Positions 44,228 to 53,516 of a stretch of 64,000 nucleotides of DNA are shown here, piece by piece. Below the pieces are notes generated by a model. The model saw nothing but the letters and a program-made list of their open reading frames with translations. It made no database searches and was not told where the DNA came from. Both the position numbers and the translations under genes were made by a program. Each line of letters opens with the position of its first letter. The stretch's first letter is position 1. The stretch is from Daejeonella sp. (lineage in GTDB: Bacteria > Bacteroidota > Bacteroidia > Sphingobacteriales > Sphingobacteriaceae): positions 62,001 through 126,000 of the forward strand of contig NZ_JAUXXZ010000076.1 in the NCBI RefSeq assembly GCF_030684675.1, in the 5' to 3' direction.

Positions 44228-45484
44228 ATGAGAAAAAAAATCACTGCTTTTTTATTGTTCGGAGTATCCCTGTTTATCTCTGCACCAAATAGTTCAGCTG
44301 CTGAATTTACTCTGATTAATATACATGGCAATTCCCATTCTCAGTCTTCGGACACACTGAAAAGCAGTTTAAAATATATCAGTACAAATTTTGAAAACGC
44401 TTCACAACTTGAATGGGAAGTAGACTCTTTGGGTATTGTTAATGTGAGTCTTATTTATGACCATGAACGCGCATCCCCGAATCGTGCCAATGGGCACTGG
44501 CATTTTAAACTTGAGGCGGATTCCGGCTCTGAAGTAACTGTAATCCTGAAAAATTTTGAGAATGTTTGGAATGGTATGAAAGGTGTTCCTGTATCTGAAA
44601 AAACGAATTGTCTGATTTCAAAAGATGGTAAAAACTGGACTGTTATTCCGGCTGACTTTATATCAGGAAATCGATTAAAGTTCAAAGTCTGGATGAATAG
44701 TGATCAAATCTATGTGGCCAGTGTTGAGCCATATAGAATCAGTGATCTTGATAAACTATTAATTGAAATCAAGGGGAAGCCACAGGTCGAAATTATGAAG
44801 GTGGGTAATACAGCTGAAGGGCGTCCTCTTGAAATAATCAGAATTGGAAACCCGGATGCCCCATTTAGTGTATTTCTTAGGGCAAGGGCTCATTCCTGGG
44901 AACCCGGCGGGAACTGGGTAGTTCAGGGTTTGATCCGCACTCTGCTCGAAAAGGATGCTGCACTTTTTTTGAAACGTTATTCTGTGTATATCATGCCAAT
45001 GACCAATAAAGATGGAGTAGCACGGGGCAGAACCCGTTTCAATACCAATGGTAAGGACCTTAACAGGGAGTGGGATCGTCCGGCAGACGGGATTATAACT
45101 CCTGAGAAATATGCTTTTGAGAGCTGGCTGGAAATGATGATCATTAAAGGTAAGAAGCCCCAATTGGCAATTGATCTGCATAATGATCAGGGGGGGAATA
45201 TTCATGTTAACCTTCCTTCTGCAGCGAATAGCCAGTATGTATCAAATATGAAAAGAATTGAAAATCTATTATACAAACATACCTGGTTTACTGAAGGGCC
45301 ATCTCATGTAAAAAATCCGGGCTCATTTGGTGAGGGACTTGCTAAACGGTATGGAATTGATGCTTTTGTATATGAACTGAACTATGAATGGATAGCCGGT
45401 CTGAATAAAGCACCCATGGGTAAGGATTGGGAACTCCTTGGAAAACAGCTTGCTGAGGTGTTTTATCTTTACTTCGATAAGTGA
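44228..45484 (+). CDS. Exported M14-family zinc carboxypeptidase-like protein
   Basis: A 418-aa secreted protein with the signal peptide running from the ATG at 44228 (MRKKITAFLLFGVSLFISAP). The N-terminal beta domain is followed by an M14 peptidase fold: zinc ligands His222 and Glu225 in ARAHSWEPGG, His318 in LAIDLHNDQGG, and the catalytic Glu probably in VYELNYEW. The Arg site NRTNGKDLNREW is typical of the M14 (AGBL/cytosolic-type) branch. Such enzymes remove C-terminal amino acids or cleave amides; in a glycan locus it may split amino acids from a peptidoglycan- or glycoprotein-like substrate. The preceding TTG at 44216 is not needed. Confidence 0.83.
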   Translation: MRKKITAFLLFGVSLFISAPNSSAAEFTLINIHGNSHSQSSDTLKSSLKYISTNFENASQLEWEVDSLGIVNVSLIYDHERASPNRANGHWHFKLEADSGSEVTVILKNFENVWNGMKGVPVSEKTNCLISKDGKNWTVIPADFISGNRLKFKVWMNSDQIYVASVEPYRISDLDKLLIEIKGKPQVEIMKVGNTAEGRPLEIIRIGNPDAPFSVFLRARAHSWEPGGNWVVQGLIRTLLEKDAALFLKRYSVYIMPMTNKDGVARGRTRFNTNGKDLNREWDRPADGIITPEKYAFESWLEMMIIKGKKPQLAIDLHNDQGGNIHVNLPSAANSQYVSNMKRIENLLYKHTWFTEGPSHVKNPGSFGEGLAKRYGIDAFVYELNYEWIAGLNKAPMGKDWELLGKQLAEVFYLYFDK

Positions 45485-45595
45485 GGTATTGGCTGTTTCC
45501 GACTTGTGAAATCACATTGGCGAGCGGAAAGTCGATTTCGAGTCACTCCTGGAAATTATAAATTTGGGTTAGTCTTCAATCCGGATCAGCGACTG

Positions 45596-45631
45596 ACGAA
45601 TTTAACTTGCATGATGTCTAAGTAAATTCGT
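45596..45631. other. Inverted repeat between convergent genes
   Basis: ACGAATTTA and TAAATTCGT are perfect 9-bp arms, extended by CTT/AAG with one bulge, around an 11-base loop. It lies in the 237-base gap between the M14 gene (plus) and murQ (minus). It probably helps to end transcription, but has no T-run. Confidence 0.4.
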
Positions 45632-45679
45632 AAGTCTTCGTTTTACTGACTCGCGAAATCACCTGTGCATTAGTAGTCA

Positions 45680-45715
45680 GGTATCAGGTATGAGTAATTA
45701 GCTGTACCTGATACC
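45680..45715. terminator. Perfect 11-bp hairpin at the end of murQ
   Basis: GGTATCAGGTA and TACCTGATACC form an exact 11-bp stem with a 14-base loop, 6 bases beyond the murQ stop on the minus strand. It may end transcription from both sides; no T-run is present on either strand. Confidence 0.45.
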
Positions 45716-45721
45716 ACATAC

Positions 45722-46540
45722 CTAAAACCTCTTACCTCTAAAATGATCTAATGCTAGTTTTACACTGCCATGTTCAATAAGCAATTGTTTAGCTTCATGG
45801 TAAACTGTAATTCCAGTATTGCTCATAAGCATTTTTACGGCTCTGTCCACAATTTTATCATTGATTAACTTAACATTAACCATTTGATTGTCCAGCACCC
45901 GACCAAGTTTAACCATGGTGCTGGTACTTATCATATCAAAGATCATTTTTTGAGCTGTTCCGCATTTCATTCGGGTACTTCCGGTAACAAATTCAGGACC
46001 GGTGATTACTTCCACTGGAATATCAGACTCTGCTGCGATTATAGATCCGGGATTACTGACAATGCAGGCAGTGGTGATTCCCTGTTTTCTACATTCCTTT
46101 AATCCGGACAATACGAATGGGGTAGTACCACTGGCCGAAATACCAATGACAATATCTTTTGCTGATACTTTTTTTTCATGAAGCATCAACCAGGCAGCAT
46201 TCACGTCATCTTCTTTTTCTTCCAGAGCTTCTATCAGATGCTCTTTACCTCCTGCAAGAATTACATTAAAAAGATCGGGAGAAACCCCAAAGGTAGTTGG
46301 CAGTTCAATCACGTCAAGAACGGATAGGCGCCCGCCGCTACCTGCACCAACATAAAACAATCTTCCACCATGTTCAATCTTAGATACAATTGTTTTAATC
46401 AGGGTATTAAGTTCGGGCAAAGCCTTTTCAATAGCCAATGCAACAGTTTTATCTTCTTTATTCAGGTTTGATGTAAGTTCTTCAACAGACATCTTCTCCA
46501 AATGCCTGTAATTTGATGATTCTTCAGTAATTCTTGTCAT
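45722..46540 (-). CDS. murQ: N-acetylmuramic acid 6-phosphate etherase
   Basis: A 272-aa SIS-domain enzyme: ITEESSNYRHLEKMSVEELT at the start, the sugar-phosphate site YVGAGSGGRLSVLDVIELPT, GISASGTTPFVL, and the C-terminal GSTRMKCGTAQKMIFDMIST block. MurQ cleaves the lactyl ether of MurNAc-6-phosphate to GlcNAc-6-phosphate and D-lactate in cell-wall recycling. The length matches Bacteroidota orthologues. The gene is on the opposite strand to its neighbours and carries no operator-type site of its own; the site at 46752 points away. It may be a housekeeping gene in the locus. Confidence 0.92.
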   Translation of the reverse strand: MTRITEESSNYRHLEKMSVEELTSNLNKEDKTVALAIEKALPELNTLIKTIVSKIEHGGRLFYVGAGSGGRLSVLDVIELPTTFGVSPDLFNVILAGGKEHLIEALEEKEDDVNAAWLMLHEKKVSAKDIVIGISASGTTPFVLSGLKECRKQGITTACIVSNPGSIIAAESDIPVEVITGPEFVTGSTRMKCGTAQKMIFDMISTSTMVKLGRVLDNQMVNVKLINDKIVDRAVKMLMSNTGITVYHEAKQLLIEHGSVKLALDHFRGKRF

Positions 46541-46751
46541 ATTTATTTTAAGGATGTTCCAATATCCCTTTTATGATTTTGTTGCTGGTTTATAATGTCA
46601 ATAATACGAATATTTCAGTCAACATCATTTGTCCTTAAAATAGCATCATTTATCATACATTTTTGCCAAAAACCTATCATTTATTCATTTTATATAGAGC
46701 TGATGGGATACTATTTAATTGAATTTAATTTATGCAAAATGAAAGTTTACC

Positions 46752-46765
46752 CGTGTACGTAACCG
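46752..46765. promoter_or_regulatory. LacI-type operator site 7
   Basis: CGTGTACGTAACCG, 50 bases before the amidohydrolase ATG at 46816, in the 275-base gap between divergent murQ and that gene. Confidence 0.75.
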
Positions 46766-46815
46766 TATAAAATATTAACTTGGATTATTGAATTTAATTC
46801 CCGTAAAAATCATTT

Positions 46816-47769
46816 ATGTCAGACTATATCAACCGCAGAAAATTTGTTAGCAGAACAGCATTATCTGCTGCCGGGCTTCTCGTATCTGAGAAGATTATGG
46901 GCATATCCCGGTCTGGTAGCTCAGAGGATACCATGAGTTTTGAAACTCCGGTCTCATCTTACAATCTGATGAAAGATGTGATGAAATACCGAAAACTGGA
47001 CTCACATGTACATGCCCACCTATTTGATGGGGGACCAGAAGGAAATGTTTCCTTTGCCGACCGTTTGGGAATAGATAAGATGTATATTTCCCTACCGGCT
47101 TACAGCGGAGAAGGAACGCCCAAAGAATTCAGGTCTTACAATGATTTAATGCTTAAGTGTATGAAACAATATCCCGATCGTTTAGTCGGACAGTTTACCC
47201 TGAATGCCATTTTTAAAAAAGAGTCATTGGAAGAAATAAAACGCTGTGTGGATCTGGGTATGGTGGGGTTAAAAGTATATACCCAGTTAAAAATCAATGA
47301 TCCATTGTTTTATCCAATCATAGAAAAGATGATTGACCTAAAGATGATCATTCATATGCATGCTTATGCTCAACTTGGCCTGGGTGGTTACAGGATGAAG
47401 TATAATATCGGCATCAGACCACAAACATCGATACCGGAAGATTTTGTAGAAATAGCTCAGAAGTATCCTGAAGCAATGTTTCAGTATGCACATATTGGGG
47501 GAGGGGGCGACTGGGAATATGCCTGTAAAATGTTTGCAAAATATCCCAATATCTACGTGGATACATCAGGGAGTAATAATGCAGAGAACATGATTGATTT
47601 TGCGGTGAAATGCCTGGGAGAAGACCGCCTTTTCTTTGGATCTGATAATTGCTATTACCAGAGCGTTGGAAAGATCCTGGCTTCAAATCTCACTGAAAAC
47701 CAGAAGAAAAAGGTCTTTTTTGATAATTACAATACTATTTTAAAAAAATCAGGAAGAAATGTTGATTGA
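46816..47769 (+). CDS. Tat-exported amidohydrolase-2 family protein
   Basis: A 317-aa PF04909 protein with a Tat-type signal (NRRKFVSRTALSAAG). The metal ligands look complete: LDSHVHAHLFDGG (HxH), IIHMHAYAQ, FQYAHIGGGGDW and FFGSDN near the C-terminus. The stop overlaps the start of the next amidohydrolase by 11 bases. Operator site 7 precedes it. It is likely to act on a small cyclic acid or lactone; which one is not visible. Confidence 0.83.
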   Translation: MSDYINRRKFVSRTALSAAGLLVSEKIMGISRSGSSEDTMSFETPVSSYNLMKDVMKYRKLDSHVHAHLFDGGPEGNVSFADRLGIDKMYISLPAYSGEGTPKEFRSYNDLMLKCMKQYPDRLVGQFTLNAIFKKESLEEIKRCVDLGMVGLKVYTQLKINDPLFYPIIEKMIDLKMIIHMHAYAQLGLGGYRMKYNIGIRPQTSIPEDFVEIAQKYPEAMFQYAHIGGGGDWEYACKMFAKYPNIYVDTSGSNNAENMIDFAVKCLGEDRLFFGSDNCYYQSVGKILASNLTENQKKKVFFDNYNTILKKSGRNVD

Positions 47770-48565
47770 TATTAATGCATACGTTGGTCACTGGCCATTT
47801 ATGCAGCTAAAGCATAATACTTGTGATGCCCTACACGAACGAATGAATAAATTTGGTGTGGATATTTCGGTAATCAGTAATCTAAATGGGATTTTTTATA
47901 AAAATACCCAGTCGGCAAACGAAGAATTATTCGAAGGGATCAAATCAAAAGCCAAGTTCCGCGATCGTTTTATTCCTTTTGCTGTCATCAACCCGATTTA
48001 TGCGGGCTGGCGTAATGACCTGGAGGTTTGTATTAACAAATATGGGTTTAAAGGTGTTAGAATCTATCCTAAATATCATGATTTCGAAATCCTGGACCCG
48101 CCATGTATTGAACTTGTAAAACGGGTTCGTGATTATGGTTTACCAGTTGCTTTTAATTTCAGGATGGTCGACAGCCGGCAGCGTTCCTGGATTGATACGG
48201 CTTACGTTGAGGATAATGTGATCAGAGAATGGAATCTCAAGAATATTCTGCCGATAATAAAAGCTGTTCCCGATGCAAAATATATGATTCTGAACTTTGC
48301 CAACGCAGCAACATTGAATGTTGAGGAAATGGCGCTGATTCAGAATACTGATTTGTTATTTGATACTTCGGGCAGGACGATAACAAATATGTCTGACTTT
48401 TTGAAAAACTATGGATCCGATAAGTTTGCATTTGGGACTCATTCACCCATTCTGGATTATCTGACCGGATTACTGCGAATAGAATCATTAAGTCCGGGAG
48501 AAGCTGATGAAACAATTAAGGAAATGCTAAGGTCTGGGAATGCTAAAAAAACACTATCTATTTAA
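47759..48565 (+). CDS. Amidohydrolase-2-like protein with altered metal site
   Basis: A 268-aa TIM-barrel protein with no signal peptide, related to PF04909. The place of the HxH ligand pair reads IDINAYVGHWPF (Asn-Ala-Tyr), the second-ligand strand reads VAFNFRMVDSR without His, and the end of the barrel reads FGTHSPIL instead of GSDxP. The start of this family (I-D-x-N-x-Y-x-G-x-W-P-F) is a recurring pattern that I know from other bacteria, so it is a distinct branch rather than a decayed gene. The 11-base overlap with an intact amidohydrolase suggests coupled translation and perhaps a complex across compartments is excluded, since one is exported. Confidence 0.72.
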   Translation: MLIDINAYVGHWPFMQLKHNTCDALHERMNKFGVDISVISNLNGIFYKNTQSANEELFEGIKSKAKFRDRFIPFAVINPIYAGWRNDLEVCINKYGFKGVRIYPKYHDFEILDPPCIELVKRVRDYGLPVAFNFRMVDSRQRSWIDTAYVEDNVIREWNLKNILPIIKAVPDAKYMILNFANAATLNVEEMALIQNTDLLFDTSGRTITNMSDFLKNYGSDKFAFGTHSPILDYLTGLLRIESLSPGEADETIKEMLRSGNAKKTLSI

Positions 48566-48616
48566 TTGTTTATCAATAAATTATACTTATTTAATTAAAT
48601 TAATTATTTATATAAA

Positions 48617-49663
48617 ATGATTTTTAAAGATCAAAATATTGTGAGAGTTATCAGTGTTTTAATATTCTTATTCTCTGTTCAGATGACTCCGATTGTGCAG
48701 GCACAAGAAAGGATTGGGGACTGGGTTATGGAAACTCCAAATGCCGCATGGCAGGCCAGGGATTCGCAGGGAGAGCTGGTATACAAAAACCAGCTCTGGA
48801 TATTTGGAGGCTGGTTTAATTCACAGGAAGCACCACCACGTGATGTCTGGAGCTCCTCGGATGGTAAAAGCTGGAAACTGCAGACTAATTCAGCCCCATG
48901 GATACACAGCGACCTGTCGATGTCCATTAGCTTCAAAAATAAAATGTTTATGATGGGGGGCTGGTATAATGGACGTCTTAAGGGCCATTCTGCAAGTAAT
49001 AAGGTATGGACCTCCAAAAATGGAAGGGACTGGAAGCTTGAAACCAATCAGGCGGCATGGTCACCGAGAATTGCCTCTGCTGTAGTAGAATTTAAGGGAA
49101 AACTATGGTTGCTTGGAGGTACTGAGAACTACTATTTTGGAGACAAAACCAGTCTTAAGAATGATGTCTGGTATTCTTCAAATGGCCGGGACTGGAAATT
49201 AGCTACTGCAGATGCAGGCTGGTCGCCCAGGGCATATCACCAGACTGCCGTTTTGAACGGAAAAATTTACGTCTTTGGGGGAGGAAATTATGCTCCTGAG
49301 TATCAGGCCAAAAATGATGTCTGGAGCTCTGAAGATGGTATTCACTGGACGAAACTTAGCAGTGCTGCACCCTGGCATGAGCGTTTATGGTTTTCGTCTG
49401 TAGTCTATCGCGACCGGATATGGGTAATGGCCGGATGGTCAAATAATCCATATAAAAATCATTCAGATGTTTGGAGCAGCAAGGATGGAATTACCTGGGA
49501 AGAGTTTAAATCAGAAAATATATGGAAAGGCCGGCATGAGCAATCAGCCTTTGTTTTTCAGGATAAAATATGGATAGCAGGGGGTATGACACCTCCATTG
49601 GTTAATGATGTTTGGTCATTGAAACTTCCGGAGGGAAGGAAGCTAAAAGCTAAAAGCAACTAA
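48617..49663 (+). CDS. Exported kelch-type beta-propeller
   Basis: A 348-aa secreted protein (signal to about residue 30, IVQAQ) built of six repeats of about 52 residues with the pattern NDVWSS-x-DGxxW followed by aromatic Trp-Ser-Pro-Arg and KIYVFGG or LWIFGG. This is a kelch/galactose-oxidase-like propeller without the extra copper domain of galactose oxidase. It probably binds or presents a glycan; enzymatic activity is not evident. It follows the two amidohydrolase genes by 51 bases. Confidence 0.78.
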   Translation: MIFKDQNIVRVISVLIFLFSVQMTPIVQAQERIGDWVMETPNAAWQARDSQGELVYKNQLWIFGGWFNSQEAPPRDVWSSSDGKSWKLQTNSAPWIHSDLSMSISFKNKMFMMGGWYNGRLKGHSASNKVWTSKNGRDWKLETNQAAWSPRIASAVVEFKGKLWLLGGTENYYFGDKTSLKNDVWYSSNGRDWKLATADAGWSPRAYHQTAVLNGKIYVFGGGNYAPEYQAKNDVWSSEDGIHWTKLSSAAPWHERLWFSSVVYRDRIWVMAGWSNNPYKNHSDVWSSKDGITWEEFKSENIWKGRHEQSAFVFQDKIWIAGGMTPPLVNDVWSLKLPEGRKLKAKSN

Positions 49664-49748
49664 CTGATCATAGAGTACTATGATTATCTGATTTTCAATG
49701 AACTAAATTACTGACAATAGGTAATAGATAACTGGCAACTGAAATGAA

Positions 49749-50657
49749 TCAGGCTTTTCTGGAAAATCCACTGATTATTTCATTTGAAGTCACTGTGTAC
49801 TGACCATACATTTCGAAAAAGAGCAAGGCTCCATTGGTTTGCAGCAAACCAGCCTGAGTCTCTCTGGATTCCATTCCAGTTGTGCAATCACGGATTACAC
49901 TCACCTGATATCCCCGATAATTCATTTGTAATGCACCGTAATCTCTGGTAATCAGACAGGCATTTGTGTTAAATCCGGCAAAGAACAGGAACAGTATACC
50001 TTTTTGTTTACAATAACGATGTAATTCTTCACCATATGCAATAACTGCCTCATTATTCTGGGGAACAACCTTGGGGTGAAAGGTCAGCGGCGTGAGGGCA
50101 TTACGTTCAGCTTCTTTTGGTGTAAAAGGACGTCTGTAAGCATTATATGGACCACTTAAATTACGGAATTCTTTTGGTGGCCAGCTATCAGGAACTGGTT
50201 TTAGTTCAGCCTCTGCCATCAGTTTAACCCAGTTAGGATGTGTTTTTGCGACTGGGGGTGAAGGACAATGAATTACTTCCATTCCGTATTCTCTGCAACT
50301 CTTTAGCAATGGAACATATTTCTCATTAATAATTTTTTCTGCCCTTTCTTCTGGTTCCTTGAGATAATGCCGCTGCCATACATCAAGTAAAACAAGTGCA
50401 CATTGAGAAACCGGAATATTCCAGTTAAGATTTGCCTGTTTGGTATTAAGTTCTAGCCATTCTTCACCTTCATCCACAATCCAGTTATGAAATCTGGGTT
50501 TAACATGAAGCTTTTCATCACTGATTGAATGTTCAGATGTATTCAGACTTTGTTCTGCAATTGCAGGAATCGTTGTTCCAATTCCTAATGCGGTTCCCAG
50601 TCCTCCCAATGAGCTTTTTTTAATAAAATCGCGTCTTGATGTATCTTTTGCAGCCAT
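49749..50657 (-). CDS. Tat-exported isochorismatase-like cysteine hydrolase
   Basis: A 302-aa protein with a Tat signal (SRRDFIKKSSLGGLG). The isochorismatase-like fold shows LVLLDVWQRHY with the catalytic Asp, and FFAGFNTNACLITRDYGALQ, in which the Cys of N-A-C is the nucleophile. The middle of the protein has an extra, Pro-rich 60-residue insert compared with small members such as nicotinamidase. Family members hydrolyse amides, ureides or vinyl ethers. The ATG at 50657 is preferred over a TTG at 50666. It is on the minus strand, after the toroid protein gene (57-base gap). Confidence 0.8.
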   Translation of the reverse strand: MAAKDTSRRDFIKKSSLGGLGTALGIGTTIPAIAEQSLNTSEHSISDEKLHVKPRFHNWIVDEGEEWLELNTKQANLNWNIPVSQCALVLLDVWQRHYLKEPEERAEKIINEKYVPLLKSCREYGMEVIHCPSPPVAKTHPNWVKLMAEAELKPVPDSWPPKEFRNLSGPYNAYRRPFTPKEAERNALTPLTFHPKVVPQNNEAVIAYGEELHRYCKQKGILFLFFAGFNTNACLITRDYGALQMNYRGYQVSVIRDCTTGMESRETQAGLLQTNGALLFFEMYGQYTVTSNEIISGFSRKA

Positions 50658-50714
50658 AATTATCAATGATAAAATTGAATTTAATAAATATCTGAGTTAA
50701 AAGCTATTCCTGAC

Positions 50715-52277
50715 TTATTTAGAAGCTGATGAAATCGCTTTCATTTTGCGTTCCCACCTTAATAATTCTGCTGTAAATGCAAGATTTTCTTCAGCCCTGT
50801 TCAAATAGGTTTTGCGGATCTCCTGATACACTTCCGGATTATAAGCTGCCAGTTCCAGCCATCCATGAAGAATAGGGAAGTAGGCAGCATGATCCCCACC
50901 TTTTCCATCAACAGCCCTGCGAATCCCGCTTCTGTCGGGAAGAATCACATTCTTTAACAGGGTATTTGAAAATCTCAGGACATCCTCCTTTGTAAATACT
51001 ATTCCGGCGCGGTTGGCAGCAGTTACCATGGCAATATCAAGTACTCCATGTGAACTGTCCTCCACATTTGGGGAGCCTTTATAAATCATAACATTTGAAG
51101 AAAGCATATCCTCGGGTTTCCATCCGACGGTAGTCATAGGTTCATACCAGTAGGTCCATACATAAAGATTTGAATCCTGATTATACTGCAAACGATTTTT
51201 CAACAGTCTTGCCATCTTTTCAGAACGTTCCAGATATTCCTTTTTCCCAGTTAAACGATATAATACAAGTTGAGAGCTGGTATGCATACCCAGGAAATTG
51301 ATAGGTTGTCCTACATTGTCCGCCGGAAATGATTCTCCTCTTTCGCAGGTTAAATAATAACCTTCACCCTGATTTGGGCCATTTCGCCATAAGTGGGCCG
51401 ATGCATCAAGGTAAGATTCTTCGGCAGCTTTTATAAAGCGTTCAGCAGCGGGCCGGAGATCAGCCAATTCGCTTTTTTGTCTTGCGAGTTCAGCCAATCT
51501 GAGAAGGGGATGGTAAATGATACCCAGGTAGCCTGAATAAGCTAGTGTTATAGGCTCTAAGCTAATATTTTGTGCAACAGGTAAAGTTGATCCCGTGACT
51601 TTAACTCTGATCAGGTTTGATTTAACCCCTGAAAAATCTCCCGCACGGGTAGAATATGGTGACAATGGATCATTAACTATTTTTTCAATGAATCTTTCAT
51701 CATTCGGATTTATACTCAGATTAGAATAGGTCTCATTTCTTTTCCAAAAACTGTTAGTTATCTTAAGACTAAAACGACCAGTTTTAGAATCCGGAACCAA
51801 CTCAACTATGGTCAGGTTATTGTTTGCATAGGTGGTGGAGCGAATATTTACTGCAACATTGCCACTTGCATTGAGCAATTCTCCTTTTGCAACAACATAT
51901 TTTAATCCCATGCTCCAGGCAGGCCTGATTTTTCCTGAACCATCACTTACACCCCGAATATCATCACGATGGGTCATCATACGATCACCTCTGCGTGCAA
52001 CCTCCTTCAGATAAGCCGGATCATCTGTAGCCTCATACATATCTACGAGCGTTTCAAGTGTAGCAGCTTCGCCCCAGGCCAAAGCACTGCCATCCGGTCT
52101 GGCATCCCATGGATCTGATTCAGGAAGCTTAGAGATCAGCATATCTGCCCTGGCTCTGGATACTTCAATTGAATCTGTCCTGTAACCTGAGTTCATTTTG
52201 ATTTCTGAACTTATCTTAATTCCGGAAACTCCAAATGGTATAATTAACACGAGAGAAATAGTGAATATGTTTTTCAT
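50715..52277 (-). CDS. Exported alpha/alpha-toroid protein (glucuronyl epimerase/lyase-like fold)
   Basis: A 520-aa secreted protein (signal to about residue 20, GVSGIKIS; ATG at 52277 preferred over a TTG at 52286). Helical pairs (ALAWGEAATLETLVDMYEAT, HTSSQLVLYRLTGKKEYLER and HGVLDIAMVTAANRAGIVFT) show an (alpha/alpha)6 barrel; an inner beta domain of about 130 residues is inserted at 140-270. Such toroids occur in polysaccharide lyases, unsaturated glucuronyl hydrolases and D-glucuronyl epimerases. No catalytic motif can be fixed. It is the most likely candidate for a glycan-active enzyme other than the heparinase-like protein. Operator site 8 lies before it. Confidence 0.65.
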   Translation of the reverse strand: MKNIFTISLVLIIPFGVSGIKISSEIKMNSGYRTDSIEVSRARADMLISKLPESDPWDARPDGSALAWGEAATLETLVDMYEATDDPAYLKEVARRGDRMMTHRDDIRGVSDGSGKIRPAWSMGLKYVVAKGELLNASGNVAVNIRSTTYANNNLTIVELVPDSKTGRFSLKITNSFWKRNETYSNLSINPNDERFIEKIVNDPLSPYSTRAGDFSGVKSNLIRVKVTGSTLPVAQNISLEPITLAYSGYLGIIYHPLLRLAELARQKSELADLRPAAERFIKAAEESYLDASAHLWRNGPNQGEGYYLTCERGESFPADNVGQPINFLGMHTSSQLVLYRLTGKKEYLERSEKMARLLKNRLQYNQDSNLYVWTYWYEPMTTVGWKPEDMLSSNVMIYKGSPNVEDSSHGVLDIAMVTAANRAGIVFTKEDVLRFSNTLLKNVILPDRSGIRRAVDGKGGDHAAYFPILHGWLELAAYNPEVYQEIRKTYLNRAEENLAFTAELLRWERKMKAISSASK

Positions 52278-52334
52278 TTCAGTCAATATTTTTTTGAAGG
52301 ATTTAAAAGCTAATATTTTTTAATATCTGATTCA

Positions 52335-52348
52335 CGGGTACGTTAACG
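52335..52348. promoter_or_regulatory. LacI-type operator site 8 (shared by divergent genes)
   Basis: CGGGTACGTTAACG in the gap between the minus-strand toroid gene (58 bases away) and the LacI-type regulator (107 bases). Read on the minus strand, TATATT lies just before it, the same layout as at the other sites. One site could control both the toroid operon and the regulator. Confidence 0.78.
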
Positions 52349-52454
52349 AATATATTAAAAAAATGAAATGTTTCCAATAATTTGATTTGAAAAGCCAGGG
52401 ATAAAAGTTATTATTGTGTAAGAGATACACTAAAAAATATTTTTGAAATTTGTT

Positions 52455-53516
52455 ATGAAAAAACGAGTGAATGAACTTACGGGAGTAAAAGAAATTGCCA
52501 GAAGAGCGAATGTTTCAATTGCTACCGTCGACCGTGTACTTCATAACAGAAAAGGGGTTTCCAAACAAACCAAAGAAAAAATTCTCAGCATAATTGAGGA
52601 ATTAAATTATGAGCCTAACCTGCTTGCGCAAAGGCTTGCTTCCAGAAAAATTCTTCGTTTAGCTACCCTGATACCCGAAATTTCAAAGGAAACCAGTTTT
52701 TGGGATGCCCCCTTGAAAGGAATAGAGCAGGCTGATAAAGAAATCAAGCAGTTTGGAATTATAATTGATAAATATTTCTACGATCAGAATAAGATTGAAT
52801 CTTTTGTAGAGCAAACAAAAATTATTCTGGAAAGTAACCCTGATGGCATTTTACTTGCACCCTCATTTATTGAAGAGTCAGTCAGGTTTACAGATAAATG
52901 CAGGGAATTGAATATTCCTTATGTTCTGATTGATTCAGACCTTCCCAATGGTGGCAGCCTGAGTTATATCGGTCCAAATCTGTATCACAGCGGCTATCTT
53001 GCTGCCCATCTGGTGAGTTATTTGGTCAAAAACGGTGAAAAAATACTAATAGTAAATATATCGAGGGAGATCGACAATCATCATCATCTTTTGAAAAAGG
53101 AAGAAGGATTCAGGGCTTATTTCGACAAGCATAAAAAGTCTGATAATATTTTGAAAATTGATATCAGAGATACTGATCTTAAATCTATTGAGAAGTATTT
53201 GAGCAATACTTTTAATGAAAACAAGGATATCAGGATCGTTTTTGTAACTAATTCAAGAGTCTCTAAGGTCGCGCATTTTATTGAAAGCTCTAAAAAAGAT
53301 GTGATTCTGATTGGATACGATTTTCTGAAAGAGAATATTGAGTACATGGATAAAGGAATCATCGACTTTTTAGTTTGTCAGAAACCGAAGCAGCAAGGCT
53401 ACAGGGGACTCATATCACTTTATCAGCACCTAGCTTTCTCTTCTCCCGTAGAGAAGATTTATTTTATGCCTATTGATATTCTGACAAAAGAGAATAGCGC
53501 ATTCTACAGAAATTAA
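52455..53516 (+). CDS. LacI-family transcription regulator
   Basis: A 353-aa regulator with an N-terminal LacI helix-turn-helix (GVKEIARRANVSIATVDRVL) and hinge helix NLLAQRLASRK, and a periplasmic-binding-protein-like effector domain (LATLIPEISKETSFWDAPLK, NPDGILLAPS, IPYVLIDSDLP, LIGYDFL). The recognition helix has TVDRVLH instead of the usual TVSRVLN, as in a branch common in Bacteroidota. The ATG at 52455 is preferred over a TTG at 52443. The nearby site 8 and the LacI-like central CpG of the nine palindromes make it the likely regulator of the whole locus. The effector is probably a sugar or sugar acid from the substrate. Confidence 0.92.
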   Translation: MKKRVNELTGVKEIARRANVSIATVDRVLHNRKGVSKQTKEKILSIIEELNYEPNLLAQRLASRKILRLATLIPEISKETSFWDAPLKGIEQADKEIKQFGIIIDKYFYDQNKIESFVEQTKIILESNPDGILLAPSFIEESVRFTDKCRELNIPYVLIDSDLPNGGSLSYIGPNLYHSGYLAAHLVSYLVKNGEKILIVNISREIDNHHHLLKKEEGFRAYFDKHKKSDNILKIDIRDTDLKSIEKYLSNTFNENKDIRIVFVTNSRVSKVAHFIESSKKDVILIGYDFLKENIEYMDKGIIDFLVCQKPKQQGYRGLISLYQHLAFSSPVEKIYFMPIDILTKENSAFYRN

